A DNA stretch of 14,860 nucleotides, from assembly GCA_937930275.1 (NCBI GenBank), contig CALGLM010000488.1, positions 1 through 14,860 of the forward strand. The letters are read 5' to 3'. The notes below the pieces were generated by a model. It saw nothing but the letters and a program-made list of their open reading frames with translations, was not told where the DNA came from and did not search any database. The DNA comes from an uncultured Ignavibacteria bacterium (GTDB lineage Bacteria > Bacteroidota > Ignavibacteria > Ignavibacteriales > Melioribacteraceae). Positions 1 to 6,983 of this stretch are shown here, piece by piece. The number at the start of each line of letters is the position of its first letter. The stretch's first letter is position 1. The translations under genes and the position numbers were made by a program.

Positions 1-926
1 CCCGTAAATATATAGCATTGGAGTATGGTGTACTTGTTCCTCCGGTACGTGTAAGAGATAACTTACAATTAAGTCCAAATGAATATATTATTAAAATTAA
101 GGGGAATATTGTAGCAAATTACGAAATTTACAGCGATAGGTATTTGGCGATGAATCCGGGGCATATTTCAGAAGAAATTGGAGGCATTCCTACAAAAGAC
201 CCTGCATTTGGGTTAGATGCATTTTGGATATCTTCGCAAGAAAAAGATAGAGCTGAATTAGTAGGATTTACAGTTGTAGATAGCATTTCGGTTTTATCCA
301 CACACTTACAGGAAACTATTAAAAAGAACTTTGATAAAATTTTATCTCGTCAGTCAGTAAAACAGTTATTGGAAAATTTGAAGAAAGAGTATCCAGCTGT
401 AATTGAAGATATCAATCCCGAAGTTCTATCGCTTGGCGTGATACAAAAAGTATTACAAAATTTACTAAAAGAATTAATACCAATTAAAGATTTAGTTCAA
501 ATATTGGAATCGTTAATTGATTACAGCAAAGTCACAAAAAATGTTGATGTATTAACAGAATACGTAAGACACTCTTTAAGTGATACTATAGCAAATCTTT
601 ATAAAGATAGTAACGGAATAATTCATGCGGCAGCATTAAGCGAAAAACTTGAAGGATTTATTACAAGTTCGCTACAACAGCAAAAAGACGCAGTTCAAAC
701 ACTGGGTTTAACGCCAAATATGTTAAACGAATTGAATCGTTCGATAATAGATGTCCTTAATTCATTCCGCGAAATGGGATTTTTACCTATCGTAATAACC
801 TCTGCAACTATAAGACCTTATTTTTATAGGTTGATTAATTCAACTTTTTCTGATATTATTGTACTTTCATATACAGAATTACCGCCAAATGTGGAAATTG
901 AATTTATAGGAAAAATTGAGGTATAA
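1..926 (+). CDS. flhA: Flagellar export gate protein FlhA, C-terminal part (5' end outside window)
   Basis: FlhA is the large inner-membrane subunit of the flagellar type III export gate; its cytoplasmic C-terminal domain forms the nonameric ring that docks substrate-chaperone complexes. The frame is open from the first base (first whole codon at position 3), so about 308 residues are present of a family length near 690. What is seen is the end of the linker (RKYIALEYG then VPPVRVRDN, a FlhA hallmark) and the whole cytoplasmic domain, ending with the conserved segment LPIVITSATIRPYFYRL followed by VLSYTELPPNVEIEFIG. The N-terminal transmembrane region lies upstream of the window. The TTG at 18 is an internal Leu codon, not a start. 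The stop at 924-926 is 2 bases before flhF, the usual flhA-flhF-flhG order. Identification is very secure. Confidence 0.97.
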   Translation, partial: RKYIALEYGVLVPPVRVRDNLQLSPNEYIIKIKGNIVANYEIYSDRYLAMNPGHISEEIGGIPTKDPAFGLDAFWISSQEKDRAELVGFTVVDSISVLSTHLQETIKKNFDKILSRQSVKQLLENLKKEYPAVIEDINPEVLSLGVIQKVLQNLLKELIPIKDLVQILESLIDYSKVTKNVDVLTEYVRHSLSDTIANLYKDSNGIIHAAALSEKLEGFITSSLQQQKDAVQTLGLTPNMLNELNRSIIDVLNSFREMGFLPIVITSATIRPYFYRLINSTFSDIIVLSYTELPPNVEIEFIGKIEV

Positions 927-928
927 GA

Positions 929-2059
929 ATGCAGATAAAAAAGTATATAGGAAGTACTTTAAAAGAAGCAATTAACAGAATGAAAGAAGAGTTAGGCGGA
1001 GACGCTGTTATTTTAAGCACTCGTGTTGTTGAACCTATCGCCGGAAGCGGCAAACAAAAATATTTTGAAGTTACATGCGGAGTTGAAGACGATTATGATG
1101 TGCCAAAAAAAAATGTAACTGCCGAACCAAAAAAAGTTGTAAAAGAAGAACCAAAAACGTTTGAAACCGAATTAAAAAAAATTACGGAAAAAGTTTACGG
1201 AGTAAACTCGAAAGAAACTGTTAGCGAAAAACCGGTTAAAAGCAAAAAAGCGTTTGAAGATGATTCGATAACAATAAAAAGCGAGTTAAAAAGTATTGCT
1301 GATACTTTATTGCAAAGAGATATTGATAAAAAAGTAGTTAACATTATTGTTGACCAACTTTCAAAATATACTGCATTTTTAACAGAAGATAATATTGAAC
1401 AATATGTAACTTCCGTAATTAGTAGTATGATAAGCACAAGTAAATTTGAAGTAAGCAAGAGCAAAAAACCAAAAGTAATTGCTTTAATTGGTCCAACCGG
1501 CGTAGGAAAAACCACATGTATTGCAAAATTAGCAGTTATTTCAAAAATTTTACACAAACTTGATGTTGGCTTAATATCTATTGATACGTATCGCTTAGGA
1601 GCATTAGATCAGTTAAGAATTTTTTCGGAAGTTAGTAATATCGAACTTTTAGTTGCTTACGAGCCTAATGAAATGCCTAAGCTGCTTTCTAAATTTAAGA
1701 AAAAAGATTTGGTGTTTATAGATACGGTGGGTAGAAGTCAAAAAAACACACTTCTATTAAAAGGGATAAAAGATTTTTTAGATGCGGTTAAAACGGATGA
1801 AACTTATTTAGTGCTTAATAGTACCGCATCAACCAAAAATTTAATTGATGTTGCAAGTAAATTTAAGGGATTTAATTTTAACGGGGTTATTTTTACTAAA
1901 TTGGACGAAGCGGTTACATACGGAAACATATTAAATGTAGTTAATGCATTTGGAGTACCTATAAAGTACTTAACAAACGGACAAGTAATTCCGGATGATA
2001 TAATTGCCGCCGAACCCGATTTTATTGCAAACATGATTTATACAGGTAGGATCAATTGA
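929..2059 (+). CDS. flhF: Flagellar biosynthesis SRP-type GTPase FlhF
   Basis: FlhF is the third SRP-family GTPase (with Ffh and FtsY) and marks where a new flagellum is assembled, usually at the pole. The 376-aa protein has the N-terminal B domain opening (MQIKKYIGSTLKEAINRMKE, then LGGDAVILSTR), a Lys/Pro/Glu-rich linker at about residues 73-110, a helical N domain, and the G domain: G1 GPTGVGKTT at 188-196, DTYRLGA at 219-225, DTVGRS at 265-270 (usually DTAGRS) and TKLDEA at 323-328. All nucleotide-binding motifs look intact. The ATG at 929 is supported by GAGG at 918-921 with 7-base spacing. It overlaps flhG by 4 bases. The linker is encoded through runs of 9 and 7 A (1105-1113, 1129-1135), possible slippage sites. 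Confidence 0.96.
   Translation: MQIKKYIGSTLKEAINRMKEELGGDAVILSTRVVEPIAGSGKQKYFEVTCGVEDDYDVPKKNVTAEPKKVVKEEPKTFETELKKITEKVYGVNSKETVSEKPVKSKKAFEDDSITIKSELKSIADTLLQRDIDKKVVNIIVDQLSKYTAFLTEDNIEQYVTSVISSMISTSKFEVSKSKKPKVIALIGPTGVGKTTCIAKLAVISKILHKLDVGLISIDTYRLGALDQLRIFSEVSNIELLVAYEPNEMPKLLSKFKKKDLVFIDTVGRSQKNTLLLKGIKDFLDAVKTDETYLVLNSTASTKNLIDVASKFKGFNFNGVIFTKLDEAVTYGNILNVVNAFGVPIKYLTNGQVIPDDIIAAEPDFIANMIYTGRIN
2044..2050 (+). promoter_or_regulatory. Ribosome binding site supporting the TTG start of flhG
   Basis: The bases AGG-T-AGG lie inside the last codons of flhF, 5 bases before the TTG at 2056. This purine-rich Shine-Dalgarno-like stretch and the 4-base overlap with the flhF stop support TTG as the flhG start and suggest translational coupling of the two interacting proteins. 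Confidence 0.55.
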
Positions 2060-2883
2060 TTTTAGGACAAGCAGAACGACTTCAGGAATTAGCAAGTTTA
2101 AACAAACATGACGGTAAATCGAAATTTGCATGTCCGGTTATTGCTTTTACAAGTGGTAAAGGAGGAACCGGAAAGACATTTATTACCGTTAACACAGCAT
2201 ATGTTTTATCCAAATTACGCAGAAAAGTTCTTGTAATTGATTTAGATGCAAATTTAAGTAATGTAAATATCATTCTTAATATAAAGCCAAGTGCGTCTGT
2301 ATATGATTTTTTTGTTAATAGAAGTTTACTTGAAGATACTATTTATCAGTACGAGCCTATGTTGCATTTTATTTTTGGTGAGAGCGGAAAAGTTGATCAT
2401 CCCGAATTAATGGCAAATAATGTTAACGCATTATTTGAGGCAATAAAAAAACTTTCTTACAAGTACGATTACATTTTTTTGGATACGGGAAGCGGAGCTG
2501 GCGAAGGTGTGCTTTCAATTTTATCTAATTCGGATTATATCTTTTTAGTCACAAATCCCGAACCGACTTCGATAATGGATGCTTATGTAATTATTAAATT
2601 ACTTAATAAAGGATTTGTAAGAAATAAAAAATTGGTAATAGTTAATAGATGCAGCGGTTTAGCAGAAGGAAATAATGCTTTTGAAAATTTAAATAAAGCT
2701 TCGTCTCATTTTTTAAGAGAGAAACTTGATTTGTTGGGAATTGTTGAGTACTCGCCTGATGTAAACAGATCAATATTAAGTCAAGAATTGTTTGTTGCTA
2801 AATATCCAAATACTAAAGTAATGCAACAAATAAAAGGATTATGTAAGAATATTATTGGTATTACCAAGCCCCTTAAACAATAA
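2056..2883 (+). CDS. flhG: MinD-like ATPase FlhG (FleN/YlxH), regulator of flagellar number
   Basis: FlhG is a ParA/MinD-family ATPase that works with FlhF to limit the number of flagella and set their placement. The 275-aa protein has the deviant Walker A KGGTGKT at 35-41 (first Lys K35), the switch segment VIDLDANLSN at about 60-69, DTGSGAGEG at 143-151, and TNPEPTSIMDAY at 166-177, a signature of FlhG proteins. The N-terminus (GQAERLQELA, residues 4-13) resembles the DQAxxLR activator helix by which FlhG stimulates the FlhF GTPase, supporting the TTG start and a working FlhF-FlhG pair. The C-terminus (about 253-275) could be the usual membrane-targeting amphipathic helix, which I cannot verify. 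It is the last gene before the only intergenic gap, so the transcript probably ends after it. Confidence 0.94.
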   Translation: MILGQAERLQELASLNKHDGKSKFACPVIAFTSGKGGTGKTFITVNTAYVLSKLRRKVLVIDLDANLSNVNIILNIKPSASVYDFFVNRSLLEDTIYQYEPMLHFIFGESGKVDHPELMANNVNALFEAIKKLSYKYDYIFLDTGSGAGEGVLSILSNSDYIFLVTNPEPTSIMDAYVIIKLLNKGFVRNKKLVIVNRCSGLAEGNNAFENLNKASSHFLREKLDLLGIVEYSPDVNRSILSQELFVAKYPNTKVMQQIKGLCKNIIGITKPLKQ

Positions 2884-2933
2884 TAAATTGAATAAAAAAT
2901 TGAAGAATTTAAATTTTAATTTATTGTTATTCT

Positions 2934-2962
2934 AATTTTTATTAAATTATTTAATAAAAATT
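2934..2962 (+). terminator. Perfect 13-bp inverted repeat with 3-base loop, possible terminator after flhG
   Basis: The left arm AATTTTTATTAAA (2934-2946) and right arm TTTAATAAAAATT (2950-2962) are exact reverse complements separated by TTA, followed by a T-rich tract (2961-2969). It lies 51 bases after the flhG stop. The hairpin has no G-C pairs, so it is weak for an intrinsic terminator, and this gap is so AT-rich that chance is a real alternative. It also reads almost the same on the other strand. Confidence 0.35.
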
Positions 2963-3015
2963 TATTTTATACTAAAAAAAATTACTATCAATATAATTTT
3001 TTTATTAAATTATAC

Positions 3016-3033
3016 TTGGTATATTCTTTGAAT
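3016..3033 (+). promoter_or_regulatory. Possible sigma-54 (-24/-12) promoter upstream of the fliA block
   Basis: TTGGTATATTCTTTGAAT has the GG at 3018-3019 and TTG at 3028-3030 with the spacing required for RpoN promoters, but the -12 base is A (3031) instead of C and the -23 base is T instead of C. A transcript would start near 3043, 20 bases before the ATG at 3063. The overlapping TATATT at 3020-3025 could instead be a housekeeping -10 box, with no convincing -35. A promoter of some kind is expected here because this is the only gap between two gene blocks. Confidence 0.3.
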
Positions 3034-3062
3034 AGTGAATTATATATATTGAAATACTTAAG

Positions 3063-3296
3063 ATGAATAGAATAGTAATGTCATTAGGCTTGTTGGTATT
3101 TTTTATCTCGTTGATAATATATAGCCAGCAAGGACTTGATATAGTTGAAGTACTAAAACGCTCGTTTGCGGTTTTTTTTGTTGTAACGTTTATGTTTACA
3201 ATTCTGGCTATTTTATTTATTAAAGCAATTAATCAAACTTCATTAAAAAAAGCACAAAAAATGAAGGATAAAATTTCGGGAATAGACCATGAATAA
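3063..3296 (+). CDS. Small two-transmembrane protein of unknown function upstream of fliA
   Basis: I do not recognise this 77-aa protein. It has two hydrophobic segments, roughly residues 4-22 and 34-53, separated by a short polar stretch, then a basic C-terminal tail (KKAQKMKDK), suggesting an inner-membrane protein with its tail in the cytoplasm. The first segment could alternatively be a signal anchor. Its 3' end overlaps the fliA start by 8 bases, which argues that it is a real, co-translated gene. It is first in the block after the intergenic gap. The ATG has only a weak upstream purine stretch (TTAAG). By position it could be a membrane partner of the sigma factor or a flagellar accessory protein; neither is shown by the sequence. 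Confidence 0.65.
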   Translation: MNRIVMSLGLLVFFISLIIYSQQGLDIVEVLKRSFAVFFVVTFMFTILAILFIKAINQTSLKKAQKMKDKISGIDHE

Positions 3297-3915
3297 TAAC
3301 GAGTTGTGGATTAAATTTACCGAAACTAAATCCTCGGACATAAAAAAACAAATTATGTCTAATTATACAAGCTTGGTACATTATGTAATACACAATTATC
3401 ATTTTGTAACATTTGATATTGTGGACGAGCAAGATTTTTTTCAGTTCGGAATTGAAGGTTTAAGTGAAGCAATAGATAGATTTGATCCGAATTTTGGTAC
3501 TAAGTTTGAAACTTACGCCATTCAGAGGATAAGAGGAAAAATAATTGATGAAATTAGAAAACTTCAGGTAAAACCTCGAATTAATTCGTTAGGGGAAACC
3601 GAATATATTAAAAATATTTCTCTTACAAACGAAATTGAAGGTGCGGAAGTATATACATTAAACGAAACTATTCCGGCAGATACCGAACTACCGGATGAAT
3701 CGTTACAAAAAAAAGAGCAGAAAGAAATACTTGTTAACGCAATAAATGAGCTTGATGAAAGAGATAGGCAGTTAATTGCCTTGTATTATTATGAAAATTT
3801 AAACTATAAAGAGATTGGGGAGTTATTGGGGATTACTGTATCGCGTGTATCGCAGGTGCATACGAGAGTAATAAAAGAGCTGAAAGAAAAACTACAGGGA
3901 AAATATGTACAATAA
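3289..3915 (+). CDS. fliA: RNA polymerase sigma factor of the FliA/sigma-28 type, apparently lacking domain 3
   Basis: FliA-type sigma factors direct RNA polymerase to late flagellar and chemotaxis genes. Region 2 is clear (residues about 22-92): FGIEGLSEAIDRFDPNFGTK then FETYAIQRIRGKIIDEIR, the classic FliA/WhiG pattern. Region 4 is also clear (about 145-203), with a helix-turn-helix LNYKEIGELLGITVSRVSQ and following recognition-helix residues at 171-198. The protein is only 208 aa against about 235-260 for the family. Between DEIR (ending 90) and the conserved ISLTNE-like segment (110) there are just 19 residues, where sigma-3 normally occupies about 60. Domain 3 therefore seems deleted, with no frameshift visible. 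It overlaps the gene before by 8 bases and the HDOD gene after by 11. No flgM-like anti-sigma gene is in the window. Family identity is secure; the fliA name rests on region 2 and the context. Confidence 0.88.
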   Translation: MNNNELWIKFTETKSSDIKKQIMSNYTSLVHYVIHNYHFVTFDIVDEQDFFQFGIEGLSEAIDRFDPNFGTKFETYAIQRIRGKIIDEIRKLQVKPRINSLGETEYIKNISLTNEIEGAEVYTLNETIPADTELPDESLQKKEQKEILVNAINELDERDRQLIALYYYENLNYKEIGELLGITVSRVSQVHTRVIKELKEKLQGKYVQ

Positions 3916-4786
3916 CAGTACAATTGAGAAAGCCGAAAAGGTGAAAAAAGTAGAAGCGTTATTGTCTTCGGTTAACAATTTACCTTCAATTCCGACTATT
4001 ATTAACGAGGTAAATAGGATAATTGAAGACCCGGGAGCCAGTGCAACAAAATTGGCAAAAATTATTAATAAAGACCAAGCTATGGTAACAAAAATATTAA
4101 GCTTGGCTAATTCGCCTTTATACGGAATTCCGCGAAGAGTTTCCACAATAGATTTTGCAATAATTATTCTGGGTTTTAATCATATTAAAAATATAATTAT
4201 TGCTTTAAGCATGATTGATGCTTTCAAATCGGTAAAAGGAGAAAAATTTGATCAACAAAAGTATTGGGTTCATTCGTTAATGATAGCAACATTAGCAAAA
4301 AAGATTGCGGATGATTTGGGGCATAGAACAGGGGGCGAAGTATTTACTTCCGGTTTATTACATGATTTAGGAATACCGATTATTTTTAAGTATTTTAATA
4401 CCGATTATAATGAAATTACGGATAGTGTAGATATATCGGGATTATCAATTTATGAGACCGAAAAATTAGTTTTAGGAATGCCGCATACCGAAATAGGCAG
4501 ATTTTTGATTGATAAATGGAATTTACCGGTCGGGTTGGCAAATTCAGTACAATATCATCACGAACCAAGTAAATGTCCTACAGATCCCGTAGTTCCTGCA
4601 ATTATTCATTTAGCAGATATTATTACACAAAGGTTTGAAATAGGTGATTTTTATTGGGATAAAAATTTACCGATAGATAGTGCCATAATTGATATACTTA
4701 AATTTGGTAACGAGGAGTATTTAGAGCAATTTATATTAAGCTATAAAGATTTAGTAAATAGTCAAATTGAATCATTAAATATATGA
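3905..4786 (+). CDS. HDOD-domain signalling protein, first of a tandem pair
   Basis: HDOD domains are relatives of HD phosphohydrolases found in bacterial signalling proteins, generally thought non-catalytic; some members are linked to motility. This 293-aa protein is nearly all HDOD: LPSIPTIINEVNRIIEDP (26-43), TKILSLANSPLYG (62-74), VSTIDFAIIILGF (79-91), GLLHDLG (150-156), PHTEIGRFL (193-201) and YHHEPS (217-222). The residues corresponding to HD/HD-GYP metal ligands are largely present: H123, H153-D154, H194, H218-H219, D238. There is no receiver or output domain, signal peptide or membrane segment, so it is a cytoplasmic protein. The ATG at 3905 overlaps fliA by 11 bases, with AGGGA at 3896-3900 closely upstream. 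The next gene is a paralog of the same length. A role in flagellar regulation is inferred from the coupling to fliA. Confidence 0.85.
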   Translation: MYNNSTIEKAEKVKKVEALLSSVNNLPSIPTIINEVNRIIEDPGASATKLAKIINKDQAMVTKILSLANSPLYGIPRRVSTIDFAIIILGFNHIKNIIIALSMIDAFKSVKGEKFDQQKYWVHSLMIATLAKKIADDLGHRTGGEVFTSGLLHDLGIPIIFKYFNTDYNEITDSVDISGLSIYETEKLVLGMPHTEIGRFLIDKWNLPVGLANSVQYHHEPSKCPTDPVVPAIIHLADIITQRFEIGDFYWDKNLPIDSAIIDILKFGNEEYLEQFILSYKDLVNSQIESLNI

Positions 4787-4793
4787 GATTGAT

Positions 4794-5675
4794 ATGGCAG
4801 AAAACGTACAAGATAAGGTTATTTTAGAAAAACGCAGAAAAACCGAGCTGGTTTTATCGAATATTTACAATTTACCCTCGATGTCGGAAATAATGTTAGA
4901 GGTATCTAAGTTATTAGATAATCCTAATACAAACACTGCATTATTAAGTAAAAAAATAGGTAAAGATCCGGGTTTGGCAACAAAAATATTATCTATAGCT
5001 AATTCACCTTTATACGGTCTGCCTCGTAAAGTAAGCACTATTGATTTTGCAATTTTGATAATAGGTTATCAGGATATCAAAAATATTGTTATTGCATTAT
5101 CTATGATCGAGTCGTTTAAAAATAAGAGCGATAAGTACTTAGAACAAAAAGAATTTTGGTTACACTCGCTATTATGCGGAAATGCTTCCAAACGAATTGC
5201 CGAAGACTTGGGTTATAGGTTTGGCGGTGAAGCTTTTGTTACAGGATTGTTGCACGATTTAGGTGTTCCGGTAATGCATAAATATTTCCATACTCCGTTT
5301 TTAGAAATTTATAATCGAGTAATTAGCAACGTTTTTTGTTTGGATGCAGAAAAGGAAATTTTAGGATATACTCATCAAGAGATGGGAAAATTCCTTACAA
5401 ACAAATGGAATTTGCCAAGCCATTTATGTGACTCGATAAACAACCATCATCATCCGAGTACGGCAACAGAAAATCAGGTATTGGCTGCTATTGTACACTT
5501 GGCTGATTATATGACGCAAAAATTTAACATAGGTGCTTTTTATTGGGATAAAAACTACGTTTTAGATGAAGGAATTCTTGAAATTCTTAAATTTAAAGGT
5601 ATGGATGAACTTGAAAAGTTTATTTCAAATTACGGAACACTTTTTGAGGAGGAAATAAAAACAATTAAGGTATAA
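4794..5675 (+). CDS. HDOD-domain signalling protein, second of a tandem pair
   Basis: This is a close paralog of the preceding HDOD protein, also 293 aa and collinear with it. The best conserved stretch is TKILSIANSPLYG (63-75), VSTIDFAILIIGY (80-92), IKNIVIALSMIESF (95-108), GLLHDLG (151-157), THQEMGKFL (193-201) and NHHHPS (217-222). The candidate metal ligands are kept: H124, H154-D155, H194, H218-H219, D238. The N-terminus is charged and carries no extra domain. It starts 7 bases after its paralog stops, with GAGA at 4785-4788 as a ribosome binding site, and it ends immediately before the ATG of the kinase-like gene. The pair most likely arose by tandem duplication; clear divergence at the ends and in the 107-120 and 165-190 regions suggests separate roles or a heterodimer. 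Confidence 0.84.
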   Translation: MAENVQDKVILEKRRKTELVLSNIYNLPSMSEIMLEVSKLLDNPNTNTALLSKKIGKDPGLATKILSIANSPLYGLPRKVSTIDFAILIIGYQDIKNIVIALSMIESFKNKSDKYLEQKEFWLHSLLCGNASKRIAEDLGYRFGGEAFVTGLLHDLGVPVMHKYFHTPFLEIYNRVISNVFCLDAEKEILGYTHQEMGKFLTNKWNLPSHLCDSINNHHHPSTATENQVLAAIVHLADYMTQKFNIGAFYWDKNYVLDEGILEILKFKGMDELEKFISNYGTLFEEEIKTIKV

Positions 5676-6983
5676 ATGTTACGCTTACATAAACAAAATA
5701 CGGAAAGTTTTGAGCCGTTCTATAAGTCTCTTGAAGATTTGGACGCCGAAAACGGTAAAAACGGACAAGTATCCACTGTTTTTAGAGCAACCGGAGATAA
5801 CGGTCAAAATGTTTTAGTTGAAAAATACTCACATTTATTTCAAAGTTTATTAAGTTACTCGCAAGAACTTGAAGAAGTTAAAACTGTTCCGGATTTTGTT
5901 AATGTATTAAAAAATGCAGTCCGTAAGTTAATTCCGGTTAAAGATGGAGAACTTTTATATTTTGATGACATGTTGCGAAGGCTTAATCCGCCCGATAACA
6001 AACCTACCGAAATTTCCGAAGTAATTAACAACTATTACAACGAAGGGATTTTAACAATCCTTTTCGAATCGCATAAACCGATTATGCTTCCCGAGTTAAA
6101 AAGTTTAAACAGTCAAGGTCCAAAATTAAACTATATCTTGTTCCCTTTGTATGAGCAAAATATTAAAAAAGGAGTTTTTGTTGTTTTAACAGGTCTAAGT
6201 CAAAATAATTTTAGCGAGTACGATAAACATTTTATTAATACAATTTTATCGTTAAGTATTGCTAAAGTTGATAAACTTATATTAAAGAGAAGACTAAACA
6301 ATACTTATGACGAATTACAAACTTATCAGGCAAAATTAAGCAACGATTTTAGACTTTCTGCCATAGGCGAATTGACTGAAGGAATAGTTGAAGATATTAT
6401 GAACCCTCTTCAGGTAATTTTATCACAAGCAGATATGTTACACGAAGAAACCGGAAATAATGATTTAATAAAAATTAAAAATCAAGTTAAGAAAATAAAT
6501 AACGTAATTAGCCGTTTGGTTAAATTTTCTGCGGTTAATCAAAAGAATGTTACTATTCAGCCTTGTAATTTAAATTCCGTATTAAGCGACTATTACGAGT
6601 TAATCCGTTCTACTTTAGAAAACGCTGGTATGGAAATAGTACTTGATTTTGAAGAAGTTTTACCGCCGATATTAACTCATCAAAACTATATTTATCAAAT
6701 AATGACAAATATATTCGGATTAATTAAGAAAAATAATTTTAGCTCGGGGGGCATCTTAATTCAAACGAGATATAAAAACGAACAAGTTGTAGTAAAACTA
6801 ATAACTACCAACAAATTAGAACCTTTTGACGAAGATAAAAACGAAAATATCAAGATGGATTTAAATGTTAAAATAGTAAAAAACCTTATGAATAAACATG
6901 AAGGTAAGTTCTTAATCGAAAATCTTAAAGAAGGAGGCTCGATAATTACTTGTAATTTCCCGTTAAAACGTAAGGTGATATAA
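5676..6983 (+). CDS. GAF/histidine-kinase-like protein with degenerate catalytic motifs (probable pseudokinase)
   Basis: This 435-aa soluble protein has the build of a sensor kinase: a GAF-like sensory region (about 50-200, ending FPLYEQ, KKGVFVVLTGL), a short coiled linker (about 203-225), a dimerisation helix pair (226-285) and a C-terminal ATPase-like fold (about 297-430, ending KIVKNLMNKHEG then GGSIITCNFPL). The catalytic parts look lost. In the H-box, GIVEDIMNPL (236-245) aligns with the usual G-x-A-H-E-I-x-N-P-L, so the phospho-acceptor His is Glu239. In the N-box the second Asn is replaced (N345 is kept, L349 stands where Asn is expected). The DxGxG and GLGL boxes are unrecognisable (LITTNKLEPF; MDLN at 394-397). 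It therefore probably acts by binding, not phosphotransfer. Its ATG follows the HDOD stop directly, with AAGG at 5667-5670, and it overlaps the next gene by one base. There is no response regulator nearby. Confidence 0.78.
   Translation: MLRLHKQNTESFEPFYKSLEDLDAENGKNGQVSTVFRATGDNGQNVLVEKYSHLFQSLLSYSQELEEVKTVPDFVNVLKNAVRKLIPVKDGELLYFDDMLRRLNPPDNKPTEISEVINNYYNEGILTILFESHKPIMLPELKSLNSQGPKLNYILFPLYEQNIKKGVFVVLTGLSQNNFSEYDKHFINTILSLSIAKVDKLILKRRLNNTYDELQTYQAKLSNDFRLSAIGELTEGIVEDIMNPLQVILSQADMLHEETGNNDLIKIKNQVKKINNVISRLVKFSAVNQKNVTIQPCNLNSVLSDYYELIRSTLENAGMEIVLDFEEVLPPILTHQNYIYQIMTNIFGLIKKNNFSSGGILIQTRYKNEQVVVKLITTNKLEPFDEDKNENIKMDLNVKIVKNLMNKHEGKFLIENLKEGGSIITCNFPLKRKVI

Noticed and set aside
18..20. 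TTG at 18 as a translation start
   Set aside because: The frame is open upstream to the window edge and encodes the conserved FlhA linker residues, so the gene is truncated by the window.
1195..1557. Open frame of 120 codons on the minus strand
   Set aside because: It is antisense to the FlhF linker and G domain, hydrophobic only because it mirrors Lys/Glu-rich codons, and has no start signal.
4653..4676. Second CCGATA-type sequence after TAAA
   Set aside because: The two elements are only a few bases apart and lie in the coding sequence of the first HDOD gene far from any start.
4794..5675. HDOD tandem as an assembly duplication artefact
   Set aside because: The two copies are clearly diverged along their length in protein and DNA, so they are separate genes.
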